Shown: positions 35,926 to 48,219, numbered from the stretch's first letter. The stretch is DNA of 64,000 nucleotides from Paraconiothyrium sp. Pb-2020 (GCA_022419385.1 JAJUBI010000002.1:1-64000); one strand, 5' to 3'. Made by a program: numbers and translations. Notes: generated by a model from the letters alone, not told the origin.

Positions 35926-37024
35926 GTCGTCGCTACGCCAATTGATCGATTATAGAGGAATCGCGCGATGTTGTTGCATTGTTCTCATGTCATTTGACAC
36001 TCATTTCTGTATCTTCTCCACAATAGAATAAAATCTGTATTTTGCAATGAATACGTGCATTGCACTGAACTGAGCACCGATGACTGGGACACGTAAAGGA
36101 GGTGGATCTCTGATGTGTTTATGCATACCGAGCAGTAGTGTCTTTCGGTCGGGGGTAGCTACCCTAGACCTGTCACTTGTTTGAGAACCATGCTTCTTGT
36201 CGCTCCCCGTCATCACTGGTTCGTAGGTGATCAACTTGCTGGTATCCATGCACGCAGCATAAGTAGCAATTCGATGCTTCGGAATTCATACCCCACTACA
36301 ATCCGGTAACCCAAAGGAAGCCTGGACCCACCACGCTCGGGAGTTTGAACTGGAGTGGCGAAATACCTAAGTATCATTGGCTGGAACGGATCTGCACCAT
36401 AGCCCTACGAATGAACTCTAGCTATCGAGACGAGCGAACAGAATCTTAGTCATCCGAATGTCGGATTCGACGTGGGGTTGAATGCATCACCGGTCTCTCC
36501 TCAACATCTTGTAATGTTGCCCAATTTTCAGAATTCTGGCTGGATACGAAGACCGGTGCTACGTCATCCCTGTCACTGCCCCTGTGTAGAAGTGCAGAAA
36601 TCAAAGAGTTGAAAAACCAAAGTCGGGAGGAAATTCTCTCGTAAGCCGCGATAGCGCGAGAAAGAGATCCTTTCAAATGTCCCGGCCAAGACTGGATTTC
36701 GGATCACGGGACCTTGCTCGGGACATTAACGCATCGAACCGCTTCAGTCTCGTCTTTGCCTCCACGTGTGGAGTCAAGTGCCGAGAGTCTTATCTAGTGA
36801 AATTTGCTCGTGGTAGCTCGCCGTCCCTTGTCATGTCAGACATGGTGCGATATACCTAAGTGAACTTAGGTACCAATTACCAACTAACGGCTGCGAGCCA
36901 TTTCCCCTCCACTGCACGCATCTAGTGCTGCTCTCATCTCAATCATTCAAAGCCTTCTTTTCTCCCAGTACATTATCATTATTGCGTTTGCGCGCTCTCA
37001 GGCCTCATCACACCAGTTGGTCCA
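35926..37024. promoter_or_regulatory. Intergenic region with the PKS promoter
   Basis: 1.1 kb between the thioesterase stop and the PKS start. An 82-codon minus-strand frame at 36,001-36,249 shows no domain. A TCGN5CGG sequence (TCGGATCACGG, 36,699-36,709), which fits the AflR-type consensus TCGN5CGR, lies about 315 bp upstream of the PKS ATG. Such a match is expected by chance roughly once per kilobase. The 100 bp before the ATG are pyrimidine-rich. Confidence 0.45.
36699..36709 (+). promoter_or_regulatory. Candidate AflR-type site upstream of the PKS
   Basis: TCGGATCACGG matches TCGN5CGR, the site described for the aflatoxin activator AflR. It stands about 315 bp before the PKS start in a cluster that encodes an AflR-like activator. 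The match alone is weak evidence. Confidence 0.25.
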
Positions 37025-40000
37025 ATGTCGACCCCAACCGAGGAAACCGACTGCAGCGCAGACATGCGCAGCATGAAAATCGTTTACTTCAGCAACGAGT
37101 TTCCGAAGGAAGACCTCCAGGATCTGTTACGTCGCATTCAGAATCATAGCCGATCGAGGCAACACCCACTTTTGGCACAATTCTTGGACGAGGCGACCGC
37201 GGTCGTCAAGGCTGAGATTCAACAACTTTCAACAGAGCTGAAGCAAATCATCCCTCCATTCACAACTCTTCTGAGCTGGGCAGAGAACACAGAACTTCGT
37301 CAAGGCTTGCTGTGTGGTGCTATCGACGGAGTCTTGCTCGTCTTGGTACAGCTGGCAGCTTATATCGGTTATGCTGAGCACGCTGATGGAGCTCATCTGG
37401 ATTTGAGAGACACCTCTATAACTGGACTGGGCATAGGTCTTCTCGCGTCCACTGCTTTGGCACTATCGCCAGAGCTGGGACAATTGCCACTAGCTGGTGC
37501 CAATGCCGTTCGTCTCGCATTCCGCATGGGTGTCCATGTCACCTCTGTTGCTGAAGACTTGGAATCTCGTGACTTGTCTGAAAAGCCAGATACTTGGGCA
37601 TACGTGATTCATGACGTCGACCCAGAAGCTGTTCAAAGCCAGCTCGATATTACGAACCATCTGGTCCCGGAGACTGCGAAAATATTTCTGAGCGCTTTCA
37701 GCCGGACTTCGGTTACAGTGAGCGGACCACCTGCCAGGCTAAAGGCTCTCTTCAACACGACAAACTTCTTCCGAAAGTCAAGGTTCATTGAGTTGCCAGT
37801 ATATGGTGGCCTGTGCCACGCATCACACGTCTATGGACCAGGGGACACGCAGAAGATTATTCAAGGTGAAAGCTTGTTGAACTCTTCTCGCGCCTCGTAT
37901 CGCCCAATCGCACCAATATACTCAACTAGTACAGGAAAGCCGTTCAGCGCCAGCACGTCAGAAGAGCTGTACGCATGTGTCATATCGGAGCTGCTCACCA
38001 AAGCTATCTGCTGGGACAAAGTTGTCCGTGGAGTCGCTGACCAGCTGGAATTTGCGGTTCTCGGCGAAGCCGATGTGCAGCTTTTTGGTTTTGGAAATTC
38101 GCTTCCCATGAACGATCTGCAAACGGCATTGAGAGAAAATGCCTCTGGAATCGATGTCTCCATGGTCAATTTTATCTCTTGGATTGTCCAAACCACACCA
38201 AGTTACTCAATGCCACGCGGTACCGCCCAGTCGAAGCTTGCTATCGTCGGTATGTCTTGCAGACTTCCGGGAGGTGCGACCAATACGGAGAAGTTCTGGG
38301 AGGTACTTGAAGCGGGACTCGATGTTTCCCGTAGGATTCCCGCGGATCGCTTCGATATTGACACGCATTACGACCCTACCGGTAAGTCGCAACTTGTGGT
38401 ATAGTGAAGTTCATCCGTGCTTTTTGTGGGGATTAGTAAAAAAATGGAGCTGCAAGCGCTCCATCAGCGTGCGCAATAGGATCGACGTCGTTGGAGAAAC
38501 AGACTTGCTGACTTTGAGTTATCCAGGCAAGGCCTTAAACAAGACCATGACGCAGTACGGTTGCTTTATTGACGAGCCTGGAAGTATGTGTCCTATTCAT
38601 AATGAACCAACTTTGGCGGATGAACTGATATTGTATAGTGTTTGACGCTCCTTTCTTCAATATGTCACCACGAGAAGCACAGGTCGTCGATCCACAAATG
38701 CGCCTATCCCTGGTCACTGCATACGAAGCTTTGGAACGTTCCGGATACGTTGGTACGTCCATGAGACAGAAGTACTCCTCTTTATTGCCCTGGAAGTAGC
38801 TAATCTCACAATCAGGAAACCGTACGGCTTCTACTCAGCTCCAGCGTATCGGGACATTCTATGGTCAAGCTGCTGATGACTATCGCGAGGTCAACCAAGG
38901 TCAAGAGGTAAGACTGGCTCAAGCAGTGATGTTGTCGGTTGCAGATCAGAGACAGCATTGCCCAGGTATCTACTCCATGCTAAGAACATCAGGTAAACAC
39001 TTACTACATTCCTGGCGGTTGTAGAGCATTCGGCCCTGGTCGTATCAACTACTTTTTCAAGTTCGGAGGTCCAAGCTACAGCATTGACACTGCTTGTTCT
39101 TCGGGCCTCGCAGCAGTCGAGGTAAGTATTGGACTTGCCTTTCTCCGTGGATGGTTTACTGAAAAATACTGCAGGTCGCCTGCCAAGCCCTTTGGAAAGG
39201 CGAAGTCGACACTGCCATTGCTGGCGGTGTGAACGTGCTCACTAATCCAGACGGTTTCGCGGGCTTGTGTAACGGGCATTTTCTTACAAAGGGCCATAAT
39301 GCTTGTAAGACCTGGGATGCTTCTGCAGACGGGTACTGCCGCGCCGACGGTGTTGGCTCAATTGTGATCAAACGGCTTGAGGACGCAGGTGAGTTTTATA
39401 CGAGATCTTGCCTGTACATCTGCATGCTCGACTTCAACTTATCCTTCATGATGGAAACGGAGACCAGTAGCTGACGTGTGGCAGAGGCTGACAATGACAA
39501 CATCCTTGCTGTTGTACTAGCAGCAGGCACTAATCACTCTGCCGATGCTGTCTCAATCACGCATCCTCATGCCGGTAACCAAGCGTACTTGTCTCGCCAA
39601 GTGCTCCGCCAAGCTGGCGTGAATCCCCTCGACGTCTCTTATGTAGAGCTTCACGGTACTGGTACCCAGGCAGGAGACTTTGAGGAAGTATCAGTACGTA
39701 TCTGAGGATTTTTGCTAGGAGACTTTGTACTAACAAGAGTGCAGGGCATCTTAGATGTTTATGCTCCCGCACTTAGACGCCGCACGAAGGACCAGCCTCT
39801 GCATATTGGCGCCGTCAAGGCGAACATGGGACACGGTGAATCAGCCGCAGGCATCACTGCCCTCATCAAAGTGCTACTCATGCTCGAAAAGAACGCTGTA
39901 CCGCGCCACATTGGAATCAAGACTGAGATCAATCCCAAGTTCCCGACTGATCTCGATAAACGCAACGTTCACATCCCGTTCGAGATGAAGGCTTGGCCAA

Positions 40001-43000
40001 AGGCTCAGCCGAATGGGAAGAATCGTATCGCTGTCGTCAACAACTTCGGTGCCGCTGGTGGAAATACAACCTTGCTGCTTGAAGATGCGCCATTTCGCGA
40101 AAAGGAGCAGGCGGACCCACGTCAGACCCATACCGTTGTGGTCTCTGCCAAAACGAAGGTGTGTAACATGAACTCGTGACCTTGTAGCTGCTTTGCTAAT
40201 ACTGGCAGGCCTCGTTATCCGGCAACATTGAAAGCTTGATCAGCTATCTGAACACCCACCCCGATGTCGATGTTGCTGACTTATCGTACACAACAACTGC
40301 GCGACGTTATCATCATAGCTTTCGCGTGGCTTTCACAACGTCTGATGTGCAACATGCAAAGAAGCAACTGACATCTTCGCTGGCACAAGTCGACCAGACC
40401 AAGCCTGTAGGAAAGACGCATCCCCCTCAAGTGGCTTTCACGTTCACCGGCCAAGGGGCTTCTCATCAGTCGATGAATCTAGAGCTGTAAGTAGTCCAGC
40501 TCTTGGAGCTGTGAAACATACGACTAGACGCTGATGATCATGTTTTCTGCAGATATCGCCATGTGCCCACGTTCCGGGAATCTCTCCAACAGCTTGATTC
40601 TCTCTCCCAACGCCAAGGCTTTCCATCTTTCCTTCCCGCTGTGGATGGATCGCACCATCAGGATTACGTACATCCCCCAGTGATTACCCAACTTGCCTTG
40701 GTATGTACCGAAATCGCTACGGCGAAGTACTGGGCTTCCCTCGGGGTCAAACCTGATATCGTCATCGGCCATAGCCTTGGCGAATATGCTGCCATGCATG
40801 TAGCTGGAGTCCTCACTGCCAGTGATGCGATTTTCATGGTAGGACGCCGAGCAGAGCTTTTGCAGGAGAAATGCCAGATCGGTAGTCATGCTATGCTCGC
40901 CGTTCGAGCCTCTCTTGAACAGATTGAGCAACATACGGACGGGAAGCAAACCATTGCATGCATTAATGGCCCATCCAGTACTGTTCTCAGTGGGACGAAG
41001 GATTTGATGGAGTCCACAAAGGCTACACTTGAAGTCGAGGGTATATCTTGTATCATGTTGGATGTGGCCTTCGCCTTCCACTCTGAGCAAACCGATCCTA
41101 TCTTGGATGAGTTCGAAGCCATCTCAAAGGGCGTAATTTTCTCGGAACCCAAGCTTCCCTTCATCTCGCCCCTACTCAGGAAAGTCATCTTTGATGGCAA
41201 GACGCTCAACGCCAACTACGTCCGTCGTGCCACTCGAGAAAGTGTGGGCTTTATGACTGCCCTGGAGAATGCTCTTGTACGTACAATTGCCACACTCTGC
41301 AATAACAGTTTGTGTGCTAATGAGGAATAGGATACTTCGGCCATTAGTGAAGAGACAATCTGGATCGAGATTGGTCCACACCCTGTTTGCGCTGGTTTCG
41401 TCAAAGCTACAATACCCGCGACCAAGCATGCATTAGCATCGCTGCGCCGCGGCGAAAGCAACTGGAAGACGATGGCAGGAACCATGACCGCATTGCATTT
41501 GTTGGGTGTTCCTCTCGGCTGGAACGAGTTTCATCGCCCCTTTGAGCGTCCTGGCGGACTTCAATTGTTGGACCTGCCAACATACGCCTTCAGTGACAAG
41601 AATTACTGGCTGCAGTACAACGGCGATTGGTGTCTGACTAAGGGTAACAACTTCTATGATGGCGAGAAGGAGGTCAAAGCATCTGTGGCGGTGCCCAAGA
41701 TACCGATGAAGAGCGAGGACCAGACCTCGACAGTACAACAGATCATCGAACTTACCGTCGATGGATCGGCTGGTCGAGCAGTAATGCAGGCCGACCTTAT
41801 GCAAGCTGACTTCCTGGCTGCTGCCAATGGACACAGAATGAACAACTGCGGTGTTGTCACATCGGTAAGTCAAGTGTCTGCAGTCGTGTGGTTGTGGCTA
41901 TGCGATGCTAACCAACCCATCAGTCAATCCATGCCGATATTGCCTATACACTCGGACGTTACTTGTGCCGCCAGCTGAAGCGCACGGTGCAAAGCGCCAA
42001 CATGAACATTGCTAACCTCGTGGTTACCAAAGGTTTAGTCGCTCAAAGCTCAAAGGCCAAGACGCCGCAGTTGATTGAAGTCGCTGTTGCCACCGCGAAT
42101 ATCAACACGGATGTGATGGATTTGACGTGGCAAACTGTGAGCAACGCTGGCGAACGTGAGACGTTTGCTACTGCGAATATCATACTTGGTGATGCCTCTA
42201 CCTGGAGGGCCTCATGGGCACCGATTACTCATCTCGTTCGTGGTCGAATTGAAGCGCTCGAGCACCTTGCTGCCGAAGGTATGTTGGAAGAAAGGAAAAC
42301 TCCTTGTCATAGGAACGTTGTGCTGACTCGTCGCTTGATAGGCAAGGCCAATCGATTCTCCCGGAACATGGCATATACTCTCTTCGCCAGCAACCTGGTC
42401 AACTACGATGACAAGTACAGAGGCATGCAGTCGGTGGTTATGCACGAACTGGAAGGGTTTGCCAACATACAGCTTACCACGAAGGAGAGTGGCGCTTGGA
42501 CCGTTCCGCCTTACTTCATCGACAGCGTCGCACATCTTGCTGGCTTCATCATGAACTGCTCCGACGCCATGGATGCAGCTAACAACTACTCGGTCACGCC
42601 TGGCTGGAATTCCATGCAATTCGCGGCACCCTTGTTACCGGGCGCCAAGTACTGCAGCTATGTGAAGATGATCCCAGACAAGGGTGAGGCAAACAGCTAC
42701 CTAGGCGATGTATACATCCTGCAAGACGACGAAATCATCGGCAAAGTGGGTGGAATCAAGTTCCATAGCTACCCAAGGATTCTGCTTGACCGGTTTTTCT
42801 CGCCACCAGACAAGGCCTTGACCGCCGGGGGCACTACCAAGAAGGCCCCAGCTGTACAAACGCAAGCTCCGATATCAGCCAAGTCGACGACGACAGCTCC
42901 AGGAGACTCTGCAGTGGGAGGAGAGGTTGCAAAGAGCGGCCCCTCTCCTGCTCCAGCACCAACACCAGCTCCTGTTCCTGTTGTCCTTCCCTCGAGTGCT

Positions 43001-43267
43001 CCATCGACCAACATCGAACCTGCTGCTCCGGCAGCTGAGACGACAACTACTAAAGCTCTTGAGCTCATAGCTGCTGAGGGCGGCATGGAAGTGTCTGATC
43101 TTGAAGACGAAAGCAGCTTCGCAGATTTGGGTGTCGACAGCTTGCTTTCGCTCGTCATTTCTGAGAAGTTCAGGACCGAGTTGGGCGTTCAAGTAGGCGG
43201 CAGTCTGTTCCTGGATTATCCTACAATTGGCGATCTCAAGAAATGGCTGGACGACTTCTACGGCTAA
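37025..43267 (+). CDS. Non-reducing polyketide synthase, SAT-KS-AT-PT-ACP, no TE (atrochrysone carboxylate synthase type)
   Basis: I infer 13 exons: 37,025-38,381; 38,527-38,583; 38,639-38,752; 38,816-38,907; 38,993-39,121; 39,175-39,388; 39,485-39,693; 39,745-40,158; 40,209-40,486; 40,553-41,276; 41,331-41,864; 41,924-42,278; 42,342-43,267. All phases agree and give 1800 aa. Domains: SAT about 1-385; KS from about 403 with the complete triad C575 (DTACSS), H711 (ELHGTGT), H754 (ANMGHGES); AT with S1029 (GHSLGEY); PT with the catalytic dyad H1364 and D1553; a Pro/Ala-rich linker; one ACP with S1759 (LGVDSLL). The protein ends right after the ACP. A TE-less NR-PKS with a partner metallo-hydrolase is the hallmark of the emodin-type anthraquinone synthases. 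The SAT motif reads GAIDG where starter-transferring SATs have GxCxG, in line with an acetyl or malonyl start. Confidence 0.95.
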
Positions 43268-44412
43268 GTGGGAGATTAGAGTAGGGGAGGCTTTGTTTGA
43301 TTTCGACGCTCATGTTGCGTTGGTGGTTATTGGATGGCATTGGTACCTTTTGTATTCGAGACTGAAAGAGATAATGAGGAACAAGAGCACACATAGATCT
43401 ATAAAGTTAGTCATTGAGCATATGCTGTGTTACCTACTGGATCTTGCGAAGTCCTTGGTGCACAAGAGAGGATGAAGCAGCCACCAACGATGAGATACTC
43501 ACCCTCTACAATGGACGATTCTGACGACAGCCATGATGCTTGTCGATTGATATTTGATAGGTAGTGATGCCCAAAGTCTGATGCTCGAGAGGTATCGGCG
43601 TCTCAGCAAGCTTCCCACTGCCATCGCTTGTGTCCGCCTGTACTATCGCAGGCTCAACAGTTTGCGTCTCTTTCGCAGCATGGCTGGCTAATAGGGGGCG
43701 CGTTCAGCAGTGATGGCAGAGGTGGAAGGCGCTTGTCGTATCTTACAAAGTGGCGAAGGTCTGAGTCTCAGGGTATAGGAATACAGTACTTGAGGAAATT
43801 TCATGGCAACGACATTGTAGTGTCGTAGCAATTTTAATAAACGCGACGCGTCAACGTCGTGCTGGGTAGCCCATCGCATGTATGGTTAGTGTGTGTATAT
43901 CTAGGGCTAGTATAAGTACTTTTGAGACCGCCCATGGTCAACACCAAAGGTGGTCATCACGACCGCAAAACACAGCTTCCCAACAGCCAACATCAATTCA
44001 ATGTCAGTTAGTCCCGCCACCCTGGCGAATTCTGAAATGACTAGGCTGACGTACAGCGGCCCGCGTGACTGACCCACTACTTCGAGTCTTGACAGTGTCA
44101 AATAGAGCGATCTGACTAATACCAAGTCTACTACGCGGTTGAACGATTGATCACCGTCCATCATCGATGAGCTGTCAATGGTCGGACGATACACCTATCG
44201 CGAGTCAGCAATGGACCGAGTTCAACGGGCCATACTATGTAAGATGACAAAAGCAGTGAGAATCGCGAGGCCCGAAGCCCCGAGCGAATCGCCCCGGTCT
44301 CCGTCTCGAAGCGGAAATCTAGCGACCTGTTCTACTACTATATCTAAGCCTAGCTTACCAAATTCCATCCTTGGCATTATTCGACACCTGGTTCGGAAGA
44401 CTCGTGGCGTAC
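43268..44412. other. Intergenic, no gene seen
   Basis: 1.14 kb after the PKS. Short open frames on both strands have no domain signal. It holds the PKS 3' end and the promoter of the glutathione transferase gene. Confidence 0.55.
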
Positions 44413-45232
44413 ATGACAATGGCGCCCAAGATTAAGCTCTACACTAATCCCCTCAGCCCGTGTAAGGCAACCTCCACTGCTCCATGTTGAAGGAATTTCC
44501 AGAGCTGACTATGCATTGAATGCAGGGTCTCATCGTGTGCATATTGCTCTTGACGAGCTCAAACTTCCCTATGAGCAGGAGATTGTCGATCTCACCGTCC
44601 CTCGCACGCAAGACTATCTCAAGCTCAATCCCCGCGGTGTCGTCCCAACACTCATCTACGATGGAGAAGTCATTACCGAATCTGCCATCATAGCGACTTT
44701 TCTCGCAGACAAATCGGGCGCGACCTCGAGCTTACTTCCCGTCTCGACAGATGCAGATGGCGCGCTTCTTCGTGCACGCATCGCCTTCTTCGTAGACACG
44801 TACGTGAGCAGGGTATCGCCCATCTTCATGAAAGTCCAACGCTGCAAGTCGGCCGAGGAGCGCAGCGCTGTTCTTGCCGAGTTTGTCGACGAGGCCGCTA
44901 AGCAGCTCGATCCTTTGCTGGAAGATGCGGCGCCGTTTTTCGGGGGCTCCAGCAACATCACGCTCGCAGAGGTACGTTGTGATGTCTGCCTCGCTTGCTG
45001 GAGGGATGATTCTAATACTGCAGCAAAGGCCCTGACGGCTCCTTTTCTCCTCCGAGCCTATCTTTTCCCCAATAATGGCCTTCTCCCGACGAGTCTGCTG
45101 AATGACCTGAGTGAGAAGGCGCCCAAGTTTGACAAGTGGGCAAAGGCGACTATGAAGCATCCTAGTGTGTCCGACGGGATTTGGGACGAAGAAAAGGTCG
45201 TGGCCAACATCAAAAAGCGGATGGGGAAATGA
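44413..45232 (+). CDS. Glutathione S-transferase
   Basis: The short first exon is 44,413-44,461 and the second starts at 44,526. The join restores PW-SHRVHIALDELKLPYE, the usual N-terminal thioredoxin-fold segment of fungal GSTs. It is followed by NPRGVVPTL with the cis-Pro, and ITESAIIATFLAD, the glutathione-binding E-S motif. The C-terminal helical domain includes APFLLRAY. A further intron at about 44,972-45,028 (GTACGT...CAAAG, 57 nt, in frame) is likely because removing it joins TLAE to ALTAPFLLR. Without it an odd Cys-rich insert remains. GSTs occur in related clusters (for example MdpJ and GedE) and may act in a glutathione-dependent step or in protection against quinones; the role here is inferred. 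The first-intron acceptor is TGCAG. Confidence 0.87.
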
Positions 45233-45440
45233 GCTCCCAGAAGACGGAGATATGACGTTTGATACTATGTTCGAGTCTATGGCAAGAATAATGGATCTAG
45301 TCTGAAGCAGGCCCCTCTTCAATGTGACCGTTCATGGTGTCGGCAAATGTAGTGAGAGTGACTACTATTCGTAGTTCCTTAGCCCAAGTGAGACCGTTGA
45401 GTATAAAGAATGTGGGCAGGTTGACGATCGGCGATCAGTT

Positions 45441-46032
45441 TGTTAGGATCCAGACCCGAGCGAGGGTCAGAACCTTATTTTGTATTGTAATAATGATCAC
45501 CATTGGCTTACCTAGAGTGGAGTACACGTTTCAACTAAACTACTAGGCGCTAAGGGAAGTCACGTGACTAATAGTCAATAAGTGATAGTTAACTATTAAC
45601 TACGTGACTGATAGTTAACGAGCGATAGTTGACGAGCGATAGTTGACTATCGCCTGAGCTAAGTATATAGGAACTTAAGTATAGAGCTTTTATACTTGTG
45701 TTTAACCTGTTTATTAATCTATCGTTTGGATTTACTTAGGCTCCCTTATAAACTCGTTATACTTCGCAAGATACTTCCGTATCAACAAGACCTTCCCTTC
45801 CTCCCTCAGTCGTCTTGCCCGAGAATCAACCTTAACCCTTTTAGGACTAGCTACCCTTCAGGAGTTTAATATTATCAATCTATCATTTGGATTTACTTAG
45901 GCTCCCTTATGAACTCGTTATACTTCGCAAGATACTTCCGTATCAACAAGACCTTCCCTTCCTCCCTCAGTCGTCTTGCCCGAGAATCAACCTTAACCCG
46001 TTTAGGACTAGCTACCCTTCAGGAGTTTAACA
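45441..46032 (+). mobile_element. Un-RIPped solo LTR with 5-bp target duplication
   Basis: This 592-bp LTR starts TGTTAGGATCC and ends GGAGTTTAACA. It is bounded on both sides by the identical 5-mer CAGTT (45,436-45,440 and 46,033-46,037), a perfect target-site duplication. Its 3' half is clearly related to the gypsy LTRs at 13.8 and 20.2 kb, but the U3 half differs, so it is another subfamily. It keeps normal GC content. U3 holds 14-bp tandem units (GATAGTTAACGAGC, 45,610-45,637) and the palindrome GTCACGTGAC. It lies between the GST gene and a broken SDR gene. Confidence 0.9.
45711..46032 (+). repeat. 161-bp tandem duplication of the LTR 3' end
   Basis: Units 45,711-45,871 and 45,872-46,032 are nearly identical, starting TTATTAATCTATCG and TTATCAATCTATCA. 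Each ends in an LTR terminus (TTTAATA, TTTAACA). The duplicated segment is exactly the last 161 bp of the LTR, so the solo LTR carries two 3' ends in tandem. Confidence 0.88.
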
Positions 46033-46067
46033 CAGTTGACCAGTTAACGTTAGCGTACGGACTAGTA

Positions 46068-46223
46068 CAGTCTTCCCCCTGGCTCAGAAGCCTAGCTTCG
46101 GACTAATACGGCAGGATTGTAGGGTTTATGACTAGAAATTTGTATAAGAGTTAGCTCCTACTAACGTGGAGATCCTTCGTACACAGATCCGACGCTAGGC
46201 TTCCGAGCCGGGGTGGGAGACTG
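46068..46223 (+). mobile_element. Tc1/mariner-like MITE, copy 1
   Basis: A 156-bp non-coding element between TA dinucleotides (46,066-46,067 and 46,224-46,225). Its terminal inverted repeats are about 35 bp, starting CAGTCTTCCCCC and, on the other strand, CAGTCTCCCACCCC, each leading into GGCTC(A/G)GAAGCCTAGC. TA target site plus CAGT ends are typical of Tc1/mariner (Fot1/pogo) elements. A second, inverted copy sits at 52,122-52,274. Confidence 0.85.
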
Positions 46224-46432
46224 TATCAGCTGCAGAGTGGGGATGTGTCAAGAAAGTGCAGAGGTGTTATCACAGACCCTGACTAATATGACGGTATACA
46301 CAGTGACGAATCTAGAGACATTCTATGGTACTCTGTTATCATTGTATGTATGTACCGTTCTTGAAGAGCTTCATGACAGGACCAGAACTGAATTGTTTAA
46401 TTGGACAAAGGAAGTCAGATTGTGGGTCTTTC

Positions 46433-47402
46433 CTAAGCCTTTGCAGCGCATTCGGCAAAGACTTGCTGCGTAAAGGCCCACACTTTGTCGCCCACCCCAC
46501 GCTCTCTCATGGGCTGCAGAACGGCCTCGCTGTCCTTGGGGTCCCCCGTTGGGCCAATGAGGAAGATACCACCGCGCGATTTAGGCAGTTGGTCGAGGCC
46601 ATCAGGCACGGGCACGAGGCCTGGTTGCACAGCATAGCGATCATTGGTGGCATGGAAGACAACGCGCTGACCTGCCTCATCCTGGGTTCTGGGGTTCGGT
46701 GGATTCAAGCCAAAACTGTTGCTGCGAGCGAGGCCGGGGGTAGCAACGGCACCGGGATGGCAGTGGGCGATGCTCAAGCGCGGATTCTCCGTGGCCAGGC
46801 GTTCCAGGGCCAAGGTGCCCATGGTACAGGCATGTCGCGACGAATTCCACATGGACCAGTTTGCAGGATCGCGGAGGTCCAGATCTTGCTCGTTGAGAGG
46901 CGACTCTTCGCCGGCGGCCAGCACCGAGACTACGCGCGGAGAGGGCGCAGCATTCAGCAAGGGCAGCAGGCGCTGCAGTGCACGCAGACGCGAGTAGTAG
47001 CGTGTGGACATGGACGGGTCCAAGCCCTCGACGGTATCGACGCGGCCCTCAAAAGCAAAGAAGCCCGGCGACATGATGAGGAGGTCGACCTTGGCCTCGC
47101 GCTGCAGCACAACGTCCATGGCACGGTCCATGTCGCCCACGAGTGAGGCATCGGCGGGGAGCAACGTGTATGTGCCGGAGGGATTGGCGCGACGCAACGT
47201 GCCGAGGAAGTCGTCGTGGGCGGCCGCTGTTTGGTCGCGGGCGGTGCTGTAGATGTGGGGGTGGTGGCGGAGCGGGCCAGGTGCTCCAATGCGCTCTGGC
47301 CTATGCCTGAGGTTGCGCCTATAAACACGGCCACTAGGCCCTGGGCTTGCGCCACGACGCAAGGCGCCGGTTCGATTGCTGCACGGCGGCGAGCTCGACC
47401 AT
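46433..47402 (-). pseudogene. Short-chain dehydrogenase with two frame breaks
   Basis: The minus strand encodes most of an SDR in three successive frames. From the ATG at 47,402 comes the N-terminal helix MVELAAVQQSNRRLAS. A one-base shift near 47,350-47,370 leads to LVAVFIGATSGIG, the cofactor-binding loop. A second one-base shift in a C-run (G-run 47,257-47,261 on the plus strand) leads to the long frame with KVDLLIMSPGFF, then VVSVLAAG, TLALERLA and HPGAVATPG, ending at 46,433. Both shifts are in the same direction and each is explained by one missing base. Either the gene is dead, or the assembly has errors in this GC-rich stretch. Intact, it would be an oxidoreductase of about 320 aa next to the pathway activator. 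Confidence 0.72.
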
Positions 47403-48219
47403 GTTGCGTGGTGGACGATGTTTCGGGTGGTTTGGGCCTTCCTTATCGCGCCTCTGGCTGCGGTACGCGACGGACACGGCTGGGCTGACGGTGGCTGCGA
47501 TGAGTGAGACCCAGTATGCCCTCCAGCCGGGCAGCAGAGAGCTTTATCATGTTCGCGTCTGCTTTTGCCCCGAGCCCGATGCTCTGGCGGCGCAGAACAG
47601 GCGGGGAGTGCTCGAGGCGTTGGCGTGCGCCGCTAGAGGCTCGGTCCGCCAATGGTCCGCAATGTGCCGTGCCGTTGGCTCCTGCCGTGCGCCCTCGTTC
47701 CTGCCGCGCGCGCCCCACGCCCCTGCAGTTCTTGGTGTCCGCCAAAATGGCCTGTGCACAGGTTGGAAAGCGGACTTCGAACAACTGCAGGCCGGTGGGG
47801 GTGGCCCCCGTTCCTGCTCGCGCCAGCAGCCGTTCGCTACTCTTCCCAAAGCACGAACCGTACAAGATAAGCAAGATAAGTGACGTCGCATTGCTATCCC
47901 CAGGTGCACAGGCCTACCGGTGTGCAGTGGCCGCCCGGCGCCTTGCGCATCACGTGACGTGCACCGTTCCTCCTCATGCCAGATCCCTGCTAGCGCGCCT
48001 GCGAGACACGACTGCAACGCGCTGTTGCCAGACCGCCTATCTACTTCATACAGGAGCTGACGGTAAGCTGCGAAGCCAAGTTATCAGCAATGGCGGCATG
48101 CGCTTCGTGGCCCTATTTCCGTCGCTGCTTCTCGCAAGTAGCTTCCTGTCTTCTCATCATCGGGGTCCAACACCAACACCAGCTCGGGTCCAACACCAAC
48201 TCGCCCACAAACGCCTTCC
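47403..48219. promoter_or_regulatory. Shared upstream region of the SDR relic and the activator gene
   Basis: About 820 bp of GC-rich sequence between divergent starts. Long overlapping open frames here reflect composition and have no domain. The last 150 bp before 48,220 contain CAACACCAACACCAGC-type repeats, a common look for fungal leaders. Confidence 0.4.

Noticed and set aside
36001..36249. 82-codon minus-strand open frame between thioesterase and PKS
   Set aside because: Has an ATG but no recognisable domain or codon signal. Kept as intergenic.
42279..42341. PKS last intron as coding sequence
   Set aside because: The 63 bp are in frame without stop, but GTATGT...GATAG splice signals and the conserved PT segment favour an intron.
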